Positions 1 to 7,102 of a stretch of DNA of 12,144 nt are shown here, piece by piece. This stretch comes from Bacillota bacterium. Its GTDB lineage: Bacteria > Bacillota_E > Sulfobacillia > Sulfobacillales > Sulfobacillaceae. The DNA is taken from contig JAKADW010000023.1 of NCBI GenBank assembly GCA_021820165.1, positions 1 to 12,144 of the forward strand, in the 5' to 3' direction. Numbering within the stretch: the first letter of the stretch is position 1; each line of letters starts with the position of its first letter. The notes under the pieces were generated by a model. The model saw only the letters and a program-made list of their open reading frames with translations. It was not told the origin of the DNA and made no database searches. The position numbers and the translations under genes are program-made.

Positions 1-80
1 TCGAGGTATCGCTCCACGTCCTCCAGGGTATCTTCCGGCAAACTCGCAATCCGTCGCATTAACTCGTCCCGTAAGGCCAA
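1..80 (-). CDS. 5' end of an unknown gene (26 codons visible, runs off the left edge)
   Basis: A reading frame begins with TTG at 80 on the minus strand and stays open to the window edge. The visible product starts MALRDELMRRIASLPEDTL and continues as charged, probably helical sequence. The start is supported by an AGGAGG ribosome binding site at 96-91, 10 nt upstream, and by a good promoter at 146-118. Too little is visible to assign a family. The opening resembles many small helical proteins or antitoxin-like N-termini, but this is only an impression. Confidence 0.6.
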   Translation of the reverse strand, partial: MALRDELMRRIASLPEDTLEDVERYL

Positions 81-117
81 TGGACACCCACCTCCTCGGG
101 ATTGTCTCCCTAGCCCG

Positions 118-146
118 ATTATGCCAGCGCACGGAAGCGCTCTCAA
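118..146 (-). promoter_or_regulatory. Sigma-A type promoter for the left-edge gene
   Basis: On the minus strand a TTGAGA box (146-141) and a CATAAT box (123-118) are separated by exactly 17 nt. Transcription should begin near 111, giving a leader of about 30 nt that contains the AGGAGG site at 96-91 and ends at the TTG start at 80. It is the best-formed promoter in the window. The stretch from 147 to about 321 shows no supported gene or repeat. Confidence 0.6.
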
Positions 147-321
147 GCAAGCACCCCGCTTTGCCAGAAAATTGGGGTATGTTGATCCGGCCCGTTAGTC
201 CCATAAGAATTGCGCTCGTCGAATGCGTGACACCGGCCAAGTCAATCACCTCATCCGATTTCACCTTTGCATGACGAAGGCCCTTCATAATGAGCGATCA
301 ACCACAAAATCCGTTACCCTG

Positions 322-976
322 AAAATCATTCCCCTCGGGACTATGGCTCGGCTACCGCGGCCTATCTTTCTGGTTTTCCGGGCGGCAAAACGCCGGATGC
401 GTCGGAAGTGCGGGCCCTGAATGCCTATTGGGTCATGGCCGCAGAGCACGGGCTTAATGCGTCCACGTTTGCTGTGCGGGTCGCAGCGCCAGCGCCCCAG
501 CCCCCTGCCGTTGGCTCTCGTGGCGGGTCTGGCGACGCTTGTGGGACCGTTGCACGGCGGGGTGGGGTGCTCGGGTTACTTGATGAGGCTTACACGGTGA
601 GCGATATAAAGGCTTGGTTGACAGAGAAGGTGCGCATGGGATTTGGCCATCGCGTCTATCGGACCCGTGATCCCCGGGCGGAAGCCCTCTATCAAATATT
701 CGAGGGTTAGCTCCGGGCCATCAAGCAGTCAAGCAGGCCCTATTAGTTGAAGATGCGGCCTTAGCTGTCTTAAGGAGTGAAAAGCCGGGACGGATTGGGG
801 CTCCGAACGTCGAGTTTTATGCGGCGGCACTCTTTCGGGCGCTGAGCATTCCGGCTCATTGGGGGCCGGTGACAAGCGCTCTGGGCCGTCTCGGCGGGTA
901 CACCGCCCATTATCATGAGGAGCGCCGGACGGGGCGGCTCATCCGACCCTCCTCTACCTATCGCGAGAATGACTAG
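322..976 (+). pseudogene. Citrate synthase pseudogene (C-terminal half, several frameshifts)
   Basis: Citrate synthase sequence can be followed through three reading frames. Frame one (about 322-490) has the HGLNASTF motif. A second frame (about 505-570) has LVAGLATLVGPLHGGV with the catalytic-type His at 553-555. The first frame resumes (about 575-710) with MGFGHRVYRTRDPRAEALY and the second active-site His at 648-650. After a stop at 708-710, a third frame (about 710-976) gives GLAPGHQAVKQALL, NVEFYAAALFRAL and GYTAHYHEERRTGRLIRP, and ends at TAG 974-976. The N-terminal half, roughly 180-190 residues, was not found upstream. The usual Asp of the NVDFYS motif is Glu here (812-814). At least three frameshifts plus the missing N-terminus mean it cannot make active enzyme. 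Its last bases share CTAG with the stop of the convergent gene. Confidence 0.88.
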
Positions 977-2334
977 GTGCCCATGGATGTGAGGCCAGAG
1001 GCGCGCCACACCTCCAAAATGGGAGCGGCATCGTCGAGGTTGGCGGTGCGAGCCACGGTGGCCGCGCCCGCTGCGAGGTGGCGCCAGGCGAGGTTGGGAT
1101 AATGGCTTCGCTGGGTTTCTAGGAGTTGTCCCCAGAGCATTTTCACATTATGGATTGCCTCGAAAGGTCCGGCGCTCATGAGGGCGATTTCCGTCAGCGT
1201 GGCTGCCACGGCGGTTGGATCGGCACCGTCGCGAATGTGTGCACCGACGACCCCAAAGGCGGTATCGCCTGAGGCATCGCTGGCCACCGCCTCGCGGACG
1301 TCGGCGGGCGTGGCTTTCCGTGGTAGGGGCGTCTCGGCCCGTGACCAGCGGGAGCGTTGGGCCTTTTGTCGACGAGTTCGGGATCCTAGTAACATGACGC
1401 CTAAGGCCAAAGCGTGTAGATGATGGGGCAAGAGAGGATCTCGGACTAAATCCGCCACAGCGTGAATGCCGGTGACGGCATGCGCGTCAAAATCCGACTG
1501 GGCCAGTATCTCTGCTCCGGCTAATGACATGGCTTCGCCCAAGGGTTCTCTCCCACGTCCTTTATTTGCCTCGGCTAAAATTAGTGTCGGCTCGGTGCCG
1601 TAATCGGCGTCAACTAAGGCACGGACAAGGAATTCGATGTCCCGGGTTTCAGGAAACCAGGAACGTGAGAGTTCAAGGGCGGACAATTGAGACACCTCGT
1701 CGGGAACATGGGGGTGAGGCCGGGAGGCTAGATACTGGATGGCGGCGCGAAGTAAGGGCTCTCCCCACGTCCATCCTTCCGTGTCATCCATTAACTGAGC
1801 CGCGCGATGGACAATGAGGAGGCGATGCTCATTTTCGGCGAATTGCCGTAGCGCTGCTTCCAGCAACAGTTGGAGGACAACGTCCATGGACTCGATTTGG
1901 AGTAATCCCACCAATTGATGCTCGGCCCGGAGGACGTTCTCTCCAGATTCGATGCTCTCCAATAAGGATTGGCAGGGATCCTTCGGTAGTGGGGGGATGA
2001 GGGGATCCATGGCCATCAAGGTATAAGGGCCATAGTTGGGGTGATGCAACAAGTCGACCACATAGGAGGCAGTCTGAAGCAGCGCTAAGTTTTGATAGGG
2101 CGGGGTTAAAATGGAGGCCGCCCGAAGGATGGGCCCACCGTTAAATGTTCCGTGCCCAATGAACGGACCATGATGGTCAATCCAACGGGCCGAAGCCAGA
2201 GCAAGCGTCAGGTGGATGGTCTGCTGGTGGGATTTCTTCTGGCGAATCCAGTGGCCGAGTTCCGTCATGGGAGTCGATTCTAGCGCATGGAGCTCTCGGT
2301 CGATGTCCGAGGGCCAGGGATACGGTGAAATCAT
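973..2334 (-). CDS. Hypothetical His-rich, mostly helical protein (453 aa)
   Basis: I do not recognise this family with confidence. The ATG at 2334 is supported by GGAGG 8 nt upstream, and the frame is open for 453 codons. There is no signal peptide or clear membrane segment, so it is probably cytoplasmic. The protein is rich in His and short helices, with clusters HHGPFIGHG (54-62), LLHHPNYGPYTLMAMDP (95-111), RPHPHVPDE (205-213), DAHAVTGIHAVADL (283-296), LLPHHLHALALG (301-312) and FEAIHNVKMLWGQ (391-403). Such spaced His residues could bind metal or haem, but no standard metal motif is evident. A basic loop (318-340, RTRRQKAQRSRW) separates the last helical part. It shares orientation with the membrane protein gene, 216 bp away, and ends inside the stop codon of the decayed citrate synthase. 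A possible -10 box (TATGAT, 2366-2361) lies upstream but lacks a convincing -35. Confidence 0.8.
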   Translation of the reverse strand: MISPYPWPSDIDRELHALESTPMTELGHWIRQKKSHQQTIHLTLALASARWIDHHGPFIGHGTFNGGPILRAASILTPPYQNLALLQTASYVVDLLHHPNYGPYTLMAMDPLIPPLPKDPCQSLLESIESGENVLRAEHQLVGLLQIESMDVVLQLLLEAALRQFAENEHRLLIVHRAAQLMDDTEGWTWGEPLLRAAIQYLASRPHPHVPDEVSQLSALELSRSWFPETRDIEFLVRALVDADYGTEPTLILAEANKGRGREPLGEAMSLAGAEILAQSDFDAHAVTGIHAVADLVRDPLLPHHLHALALGVMLLGSRTRRQKAQRSRWSRAETPLPRKATPADVREAVASDASGDTAFGVVGAHIRDGADPTAVAATLTEIALMSAGPFEAIHNVKMLWGQLLETQRSHYPNLAWRHLAAGAATVARTANLDDAAPILEVWRASGLTSMGT

Positions 2335-2406
2335 GGATATGTCCTCCGTCTTTTTCTTTTATCATAGAAGTACAGGCACGATGCGTCTTCGGTCTTTGGG
2401 CGTATA

Positions 2407-2432
2407 AGCCCTAAGACTTCCGTCGTAGGGCT
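2407..2432. repeat. Inverted repeat between the two left minus-strand genes
   Basis: AGCCCTA (2407-2413) pairs with TAGGGCT (2426-2432). After one mismatch, GAC (2415-2417) also pairs with GTC (2422-2424) around a TTCC loop. A small palindrome, AGGAG-G-CTCCT, follows at 2440-2450. Neither side carries a T-run, so it is a poor intrinsic terminator. It could be a weak terminator for the membrane protein gene (stop at 2551) or a regulatory site in the leader of the 453-aa gene. The rest of 2335-2550 shows nothing else clear. Confidence 0.4.
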
Positions 2433-2550
2433 CTTTGACAGGAGGCTCCTACGGGTGAGGTGAACGACGGATATCGCAGGTCATCTTGTCTCTTGAGGTG
2501 GGGAAAGCGCATGTCCGCCACACGGAACACGAAATCGAGTGTCGCGTCTC

Positions 2551-3606
2551 TCATAGACCATGCGAAGCCAGCGTCCCCGTTTCAGACAGTTCGAATTTGC
2601 GTTGGAATAGCGCGGTGAAGCGAAAGGCGAAGAGGCTAAGAAGAATGAGGGCGGCGGTGTTGGGGTCTGTACCCATGCCGCCTAATACGCCAAAATCTTG
2701 TCCGAGCCACCAAACCAAAAATGTGGTCACCAACGTCACGGTCCAGGCAATTCGAAAGCGCCGATCGACGAGCCAGGATGCGGCGGCCACTAAAAACAGG
2801 AGAATGAAGGCACCGTTCACGGCATCCGGAAATCTGCCGGCCAGACGAGCAATAGCGTAGATTGGGCCAGAAACCCAGGCCGGTTGGGGCATCGCAGCTT
2901 GACTTAAAAAGTATCGCGAAATGACGGACGATAACCACCACTGGTTCGTCGGCCAGGCCTGAAGAAACGCGGCAAAAAGCCAAAATATCGATTGGCTAGC
3001 CCGCCACAAACGATTGAGGCCAATGTGTGACCAAAAGCTTGGAGGCATCAACAAGGCGGCTGCAGTGAGCGCATAAAGGAGAGCCGATCCCGGACTTCCG
3101 AGAAGCAGACTTCCCCGGGAGAACAGCGATCCCAAACCTTCACCGAAACCCCACACAATAACTCCCCAAAGAATGGAGAGGGTTAAGCCGACGCGCCGCC
3201 CACCTCGTGCTCCACCAAGTACGATGGCGAGACCCATGCCGATTTGAAGCCACACCACCAGCGTATCGAACAGGATCGGGTGAAGATTCCATAGGTGCAT
3301 GCCAAGATACATGACGCGCGCTATCAGCCAGGGTTGCCCCTGAATCACCGGAGCGACTAGCACGGGAATGAAGCTTCGGACCATCAAGGGCTGAACTTGT
3401 AGGAGTCCATCCAGGATCCAGAGACCACCCAACCCGTAGACGAAAATGGCGCGTGCCCGGGAGTCTTCGGCATGCGTCACGTGCTGCCACCGGCGTGCGA
3501 GATAGGTGCCGCCGAAAACCAAGACGCCGAGCCCGATCACCAGATTAATGACCAAAAACAGCGTCATGGTATTGACTGAAGCCGCGTTTCCGCTACCCAT
3601 GATCAT
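2551..3606 (-). CDS. Polytopic membrane protein of unknown function (351 aa)
   Basis: About eight or nine hydrophobic helices span the protein, roughly at residues 14-36, 53-73, 117-137, 141-163, 173-190, 207-223, 264-283, 288-306 and 314-330. Two segments recall an uncharacterised bacterial membrane family related to or annotated as DoxX-like: WILDGLLQVQPLMV, and VWGFGEGLGSLFSRGSLLLG. The C-terminal WWLGQDFGVLGGMGTDPNT fits the same family from memory. Three in-frame ATGs lie close together. The one at 3606 is 9 nt from AGGAGG (3621-3616). The one at 3612 is only 3 nt away, so 3606 is preferred. The gene seems to be transcribed alone from the promoter at 3639-3634. Its function is unknown, and a role in electron transfer or metal handling would be guesswork. 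Confidence 0.8.
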   Translation of the reverse strand: MIMGSGNAASVNTMTLFLVINLVIGLGVLVFGGTYLARRWQHVTHAEDSRARAIFVYGLGGLWILDGLLQVQPLMVRSFIPVLVAPVIQGQPWLIARVMYLGMHLWNLHPILFDTLVVWLQIGMGLAIVLGGARGGRRVGLTLSILWGVIVWGFGEGLGSLFSRGSLLLGSPGSALLYALTAAALLMPPSFWSHIGLNRLWRASQSIFWLFAAFLQAWPTNQWWLSSVISRYFLSQAAMPQPAWVSGPIYAIARLAGRFPDAVNGAFILLFLVAAASWLVDRRFRIAWTVTLVTTFLVWWLGQDFGVLGGMGTDPNTAALILLSLFAFRFTALFQRKFELSETGTLASHGL

Positions 3607-3629
3607 GGTCATCGACCTCCTTGTCCCTT

Positions 3630-3653
3630 GGCCATTATAGGCCTATTGTGGCC
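3630..3653 (-). promoter_or_regulatory. TATAAT -10 box inside an interrupted palindrome (candidate operator)
   Basis: On the minus strand a perfect TATAAT lies at 3639-3634, about 28 nt upstream of the preferred start of the membrane protein gene. No good -35 box is present at 16-18 nt. The -10 box overlaps the perfect palindrome ATAGGCCTAT (3637-3646), which is flanked symmetrically by GGCCA (3630-3634) and TGGCC (3649-3653). In all, 20 of 24 bases are symmetric. A weak -35 with a dyad over the -10 would suit a regulated promoter. Confidence 0.45.
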
Positions 3654-3699
3654 GAAGGGAGATGACGCAAAGTTTTCCACGAGGTGAGGTTGGGACGGT

Positions 3700-4075
3700 C
3701 CATTGAGGGCCACCAGCCCAACTATGCGGAATTCCTGGTTCCATTTGGCGAATGCAAGATCGTGGTATGAGCGGTTAGATATTAGCCCAATGGCATTGTG
3801 GAGTACCAAGTGGGCAACGCGTGGCTTCAACTCTTCAACTCTTCGAGGGTGCCGTGAGTGAAGCCGGCGCGGTTCGCTTAGGAGTACCCCATAATTGTCG
3901 GGAGCGCTTCTGGCTGGTTGACATCGGATTGCCGCCCGTCGACCTCGAAGAGGGGGCCGGATATGGTCCGCTACTTCCGGGATTCGGACGAAATCAACTT
4001 AACGGGTGGTCGCCCTTCAGAGTGGGCAGTCCTGGTCGGACATCTGCTCGGGCATTAGCCCGTCAAGGGAGATAA
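3700..4075 (+). pseudogene. VOC-superfamily (glyoxalase-fold) pseudogene
   Basis: VOC-like protein sequence runs along the plus strand in broken frames. The first frame gives HQPNYAEFLVPFGECKIVV, then TGA, AVRY, then TAG, then PNGIVEYQVGNAWLQLF. The next frame continues LFEGAVSEAGAVRLGVP and LVDIGLPPVDLEEG. A short stretch then fits better in the first frame (MVRYFRDSDE, 3963-3992) before NQLNGWSPF in the second. The order EYQVG...WLQLFEG...AVRLGV...YFRDPDGN-L is that of a small VOC domain of about 120 residues. The first frame change is explained exactly by an 8-bp tandem duplication at 3825-3840. In-frame stops plus two further shifts show that the gene is dead. The specific ancestral activity cannot be told. 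Confidence 0.75.
3825..3840 (+). repeat. 8-bp tandem duplication causing a frameshift
   Basis: CTTCAACT occurs twice in a row (3825-3832 and 3833-3840) and is followed by CTTC. Deleting one copy joins the codons for GNAWLQLF to EGAVSEAGAVRLGV in a single frame. This looks like replication slippage or a staggered-break repair event in the VOC gene. Confidence 0.85.
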
Positions 4076-4104
4076 AACGGCGACCCGAACGGGGCCGCCG
4101 TTTT
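4074..4104 (-). terminator. Intrinsic terminator of the lut operon (symmetric, possibly bidirectional)
   Basis: AAAACGGCG (4074-4082) pairs perfectly with CGCCGTTTT (4096-4104). Inside the loop, CCCG (4084-4087) can pair with CGGG (4090-4093). Read on the minus strand, the stem ends in TTTTATC 10 nt after the stop of the YkuS-like gene, so it closes the lut operon. The A and T runs make it usable from the plus side too. Confidence 0.85.
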
Positions 4105-4114
4105 GGAGGAATCC

Positions 4115-4369
4115 CTAACCACGAGCCAGCGCTCGACGTTCGACCGCTTCGAGGACTTGGTCCGGGGTCATGCCGTCGGCGTTAATGACAGGTGCCTTGG
4201 AAAGCGGATCGTCCATCCCCAAGAAATTGTTGTCTGTGCCCTGCACCACGATAGCTTGGGCACGAGACAGCGCATGGTCATTCAAAGGGATGACGTCATA
4301 GCCCGCTTCTTGGAGAAGCTGGCCAAACGGGGACAACTGTCCTTCGATCGCCACTGTCGCTCGAGCCAA
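4115..4369 (-). CDS. YkuS/UPF0180-family protein (84 aa)
   Basis: The 84-aa product MARATVAIEGQLSPFG... carries the conserved pattern of the UPF0180 (YkuS) family: a short helix, GYDVIPL (23-29), AIVVQGTDNNFLGMDD (39-54), KAPVINADGMTPDQV (58-72) and a final helix. The family is small, cytosolic and has no established function. TTG at 4369 was chosen because family members begin in this way and GGAGGT lies about 8 nt upstream. A GTG at 4384 is in frame but overlaps that site. It is the last gene of the lut operon, 41 nt after lutC, and is followed at once by the terminator, so it is almost certainly co-transcribed with the lactate-oxidation genes. Confidence 0.85.
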   Translation of the reverse strand: MARATVAIEGQLSPFGQLLQEAGYDVIPLNDHALSRAQAIVVQGTDNNFLGMDDPLSKAPVINADGMTPDQVLEAVERRALARG

Positions 4370-4410
4370 TGAGACCACCTCCACGGCTAGCGTTCCCTCT
4401 TGGGGGCGTG

Positions 4411-4956
4411 CTATGTGAGGATTCGCGGCACGTCCGCTTCCGGCACCAACCAGGCTTCGACACGAATGGGACCGTGCATGCCACGGATCAGTGTGCCTTC
4501 GATATCGGCGGTTTGACTGGGTCCGGAAATAAACGAGAGGACACGTGGCATGTGGGAGGTCGGGTGGCGTAGCAGTTGGAGGGCTTCCTGCCAGTTGGCG
4601 ACAATGTGATTGACCGGAATGAGGGCAATGTGACAGGGCACCATGTTCGATACCAAACGTGCATAGCCGCTATTTTCAGCGAGGAGTAGGGTGCCCGTGT
4701 CTTCTAAGGCGAAGCTCGCCCCGGTAAAACCAATCGCGGCGGAAAACACCGCGTCCCGACCTCCGTCGTCGGGAATCCAGGTGATATTGTCATAGCGCTC
4801 CAGCCAGAGGTTGGTGATGGGATCAGACAACACAACCGTGGGTTTCGGCTGGGGACCGATGACGGCGTTCCAAGCTTTCAAAAAGTCGACGGGGGATTGA
4901 ATCTCTCGTACGGTAAACCCTTTCTCCTGAAGTCGCTCTTTCATTCGATCGATCAT
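4411..4956 (-). CDS. lutC: LutC/YkgG-type LUD-domain protein of lactate utilization
   Basis: This 181-aa protein is the LutC subunit of the LutABC complex, which oxidises L-lactate to pyruvate with iron-sulfur partners. It is one LUD domain. GFTGASFALEDTGTLLL (76-92), SGYARLVSNMVPCHIALI (96-113), FISGPSQTADIEGTLIRG (142-159) and MHGP (160-163) are the family signatures, and the length is normal for LutC at about 180-240 residues. It has no Cys cluster, as expected. The ATG at 4956 overlaps the TGA of the upstream lutB-lutA fusion (ATGA), and a GGTGAGG-like site precedes it inside that gene, so translation is probably coupled. E. coli YkgG and B. subtilis LutC are the reference homologues. Confidence 0.92.
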   Translation of the reverse strand: MIDRMKERLQEKGFTVREIQSPVDFLKAWNAVIGPQPKPTVVLSDPITNLWLERYDNITWIPDDGGRDAVFSAAIGFTGASFALEDTGTLLLAENSGYARLVSNMVPCHIALIPVNHIVANWQEALQLLRHPTSHMPRVLSFISGPSQTADIEGTLIRGMHGPIRVEAWLVPEADVPRILT

Positions 4957-6983
4957 AAGGCCTCACCTCGATACGCACGGGCCAGCATGGTGGCCAAGTG
5001 TTCGACAGGCGTGGGATGACCAATCGCCTCGATGCCGGCACGGATTTGCATAAGACAACCGGGATTAGCGGTGACAATAACATCCGGAGCCGGCTTGTCG
5101 AGATCCTCGGCCTTTTCGCGGGCGAGACGCCACGCAATGTCGGGATATTCAAGATTATACGTGCCCGCGGATCCACAGCACGCCTCCTGTTCGTGGACAT
5201 CCAACACTTCAAAGCCGGCGGTCCTCAGTAGTACGACCGGAGCATCCACAATGCCTTGGGCAAAAGCCAGGTGACAGGGATTATGATACGAGACCTTCAG
5301 GCGGTTTCGCCCTTGGGGCGGTCTTAGTCCAACCTCCAGGAGAAATTCGCTCAAATCGCGGATGCGGGGTGTGAGGTCATTCTCGTGCTGTTTCAAAAAG
5401 GCGCCGCATCCAGCCGCATTGATAATGATCGGGTCGGTGCCGGGAAAGGCCCCCTCATTTGTGGCCATCAGGGACTCAACGGGGCCGGGCACCCCCGCAT
5501 GTTCGTGCAGGGCCCCACAGCAGACCTTAACGTCGGGAATCCGCACGCTGTAGCCATTTTCCCTGAGCACGCGAATGGTGTCATGGTGGATGCCTCTATA
5601 CCAAGCGTCCATTACGCATCCCGGGAAGAGCCACACCGTTCCCCGGAGAGTTCCCTGTGCCGCAAATACCGTTCCGGAAGCGAGCGGGGGGGCCGCGTCG
5701 GGCACGGGAATAAAATCTTGAGCCCGTTGTCCGCGCCGGTGCCAGCGGCGGCTGATGCCCAAGGCTCCGCTCACTTGAAACAGGTGGCGCGACCACGTCA
5801 GTTGGCCCTGCGACAATACCAATTGCAAAAATCGGCGCCGGATATGCGCGTTGGGTTGAACGGGTCGAGCCGCTTTCATGCGGTTGGTAATCTTCGGGGT
5901 GTCGATTTTTACCGGGCATGCCGGAATACAGCGCTGGCACCCCAGGCAGAGATCTAATCCGTCTTGGGTAGCGACGTCGGCACCGTTTAAGAGAAACGTT
6001 TGCATGATTCCGATGCCGCCGATGCGCTCCCCGCCATAGGCTTCCCCTAGTTCGGCAAATACGGGGCATACATTGAGGCAGGAACCACAGTTAATGCAAT
6101 AAAAAGGCTCGGGTTCTTGGCGGATGGCCTCCGACCGGCCATCGTCGACGAGAACGACGTGCACCTCGGGACCGATGTCGCGACCGGGGCCAGAAATGAC
6201 CGTACAGTAATTGCCGAAGTCTTGCCCGACCCCGTAGAGTGAGGCGGCTTGGACAATGGAGATCCCATCCTCCAAAGTGGGAACGATTTTTTGAATCCCT
6301 GCCACCACAAAATGTTGAGTGGGAAGGCTGGTCACCGCCCGGATGTTGCCCTCGTTTTCCATCAACACGACTTCGCCGTCGGCGGTAATCGCATTAGCCC
6401 CGCTAATTGATACCTGGGCTGCCTCCAAAATAGGGCGAAGGTGCCGGCGAGCAGCCGCCACCAAGTCTTCCGGACTTCCACCGAGTTGGGGCTCCTGGTA
6501 GCGAGTTCGAAACACCGATTGAATTTGCGGGATATCCACCCCAAGTGCAGGCATCAGTACGTGCCCGGACTTTCGATTGAGCAGTTGGTTGATATGGTCG
6601 CCCAAATCGGTTTCGACCACTTGGTGGCCTCTGGCGACAAGGGCGTCTGGCAGATGAATTTCCTTGGCCATGTTGGACTTGGACTTAATGATGAGGCTAG
6701 CCGCGGGAATAGCCGTCAGCACATATTGGATCGCATCCTCGGCGGTTTTTGCATAGAAGACGTGAAATCCGTTGGCTAGGAGGTGGCTTTCTGTCTCTTT
6801 AACCAAATCCGGCAAATGGGCGAGCGCCTGTTCTTTGACCGTGCGGACCCGATCTTGAAGGGTTGGGAATCGAGCCAAAACCTCCGGCACCCGCTGGCGA
6901 ATACCGTGGGTGCCCCGCTGGCGCGCTTTCCGGGTACCCGTATTGGAAAGTGCCTCATGAATTCGTTGCTGGATCGACGTCAT
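4953..6983 (-). CDS. lutB: LutB-LutA (GlcF-like) fusion, iron-sulfur lactate/2-hydroxyacid oxidation protein
   Basis: This 676-aa protein joins two normally separate subunits. Residues about 55-290 form a LutB-type LUD domain (IIKSKSNMAKEI, GANAITADGEVVLMENEGN, ISGPGRDIGPEVHVVLVD). Two [4Fe-4S] motifs follow: C296-x2-C299-x2-C302-x3-C306 and C346-x2-C349-x2-C352-x3-C356. The C-terminal part (about 445-676) carries the two CCG domains of LutA/GlcF: FPGC456, CCG 488-490 and AGCG (C526), then NPCH (C570), CCGSAGTYN 602-610 and NPGC643. All expected Cys are present. The protein should pass electrons from lactate or a related 2-hydroxyacid to the quinone pool, on the cytoplasmic side of the membrane. 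ATG at 6983 is preferred because AAGGAG lies 8 nt upstream. The GTG at 6992 overlaps that site. It is first in the lut operon. The 119-bp divergent region shows no clear minus-strand promoter. Confidence 0.92.
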   Translation of the reverse strand: MTSIQQRIHEALSNTGTRKARQRGTHGIRQRVPEVLARFPTLQDRVRTVKEQALAHLPDLVKETESHLLANGFHVFYAKTAEDAIQYVLTAIPAASLIIKSKSNMAKEIHLPDALVARGHQVVETDLGDHINQLLNRKSGHVLMPALGVDIPQIQSVFRTRYQEPQLGGSPEDLVAAARRHLRPILEAAQVSISGANAITADGEVVLMENEGNIRAVTSLPTQHFVVAGIQKIVPTLEDGISIVQAASLYGVGQDFGNYCTVISGPGRDIGPEVHVVLVDDGRSEAIRQEPEPFYCINCGSCLNVCPVFAELGEAYGGERIGGIGIMQTFLLNGADVATQDGLDLCLGCQRCIPACPVKIDTPKITNRMKAARPVQPNAHIRRRFLQLVLSQGQLTWSRHLFQVSGALGISRRWHRRGQRAQDFIPVPDAAPPLASGTVFAAQGTLRGTVWLFPGCVMDAWYRGIHHDTIRVLRENGYSVRIPDVKVCCGALHEHAGVPGPVESLMATNEGAFPGTDPIIINAAGCGAFLKQHENDLTPRIRDLSEFLLEVGLRPPQGRNRLKVSYHNPCHLAFAQGIVDAPVVLLRTAGFEVLDVHEQEACCGSAGTYNLEYPDIAWRLAREKAEDLDKPAPDVIVTANPGCLMQIRAGIEAIGHPTPVEHLATMLARAYRGEAL

Positions 6984-7066
6984 CGGCGCCACTCCTTCTC
7001 AAGACCTCTTTTTAAGGATATTCCCTGACAAATGGCGAAATCCTTTTTCTTGACCATGCCGGGCGG

Positions 7067-7094
7067 TATACTAATGAAAGCATAGAACCGGAGG
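7067..7094 (+). promoter_or_regulatory. -10 box and ribosome binding site before the HIT-family gene
   Basis: TATACT (7067-7072) has only a weak TTTTTC at the -35 position 17 nt upstream. TTGACC at 7050-7055 is too close (11 nt) to pair with it. GGAGG at 7090-7094 is 8 nt before the TTG start at 7103. This gives a short leader for the four-gene plus-strand operon. Confidence 0.45.
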
Positions 7095-7102
7095 GGTGGC
7101 CA

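Noticed and set aside
408..710. A 100-aa open frame as an independent gene
   Set aside because: It is part of the decayed citrate synthase, with its middle third out of frame; there is no ribosome binding site of its own.
3609..3830. A 73-aa minus-strand open frame upstream of the membrane protein gene
   Set aside because: It spans that gene's promoter and runs opposite the VOC pseudogene, with no ribosome binding site.
3821..4075. An 84-aa open frame that first recalled the VDIGLP motif of NAD(P)H-hydrate epimerase
   Set aside because: The surrounding frames fit a VOC protein in order on both sides of the 8-bp duplication; the VDIGLP match is short and isolated.
5385..5957. A 190-aa open frame antisense to the LutB-LutA fusion
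   Set aside because: The opposite strand has clear iron-sulfur and CCG motifs; the antisense frame has no recognisable domain or start signal.
6984..6992. GTG at 6992 as the start of the LutB-LutA fusion
   Set aside because: It overlaps the AAGGAG ribosome binding site, while the ATG at 6983 is correctly spaced from it.
7050..7055. TTGACC as the -35 box of the HIT operon
   Set aside because: It is only 11 nt from the good TATACT box, and at 17 nt spacing it meets AATGAA, which is a poor -10.
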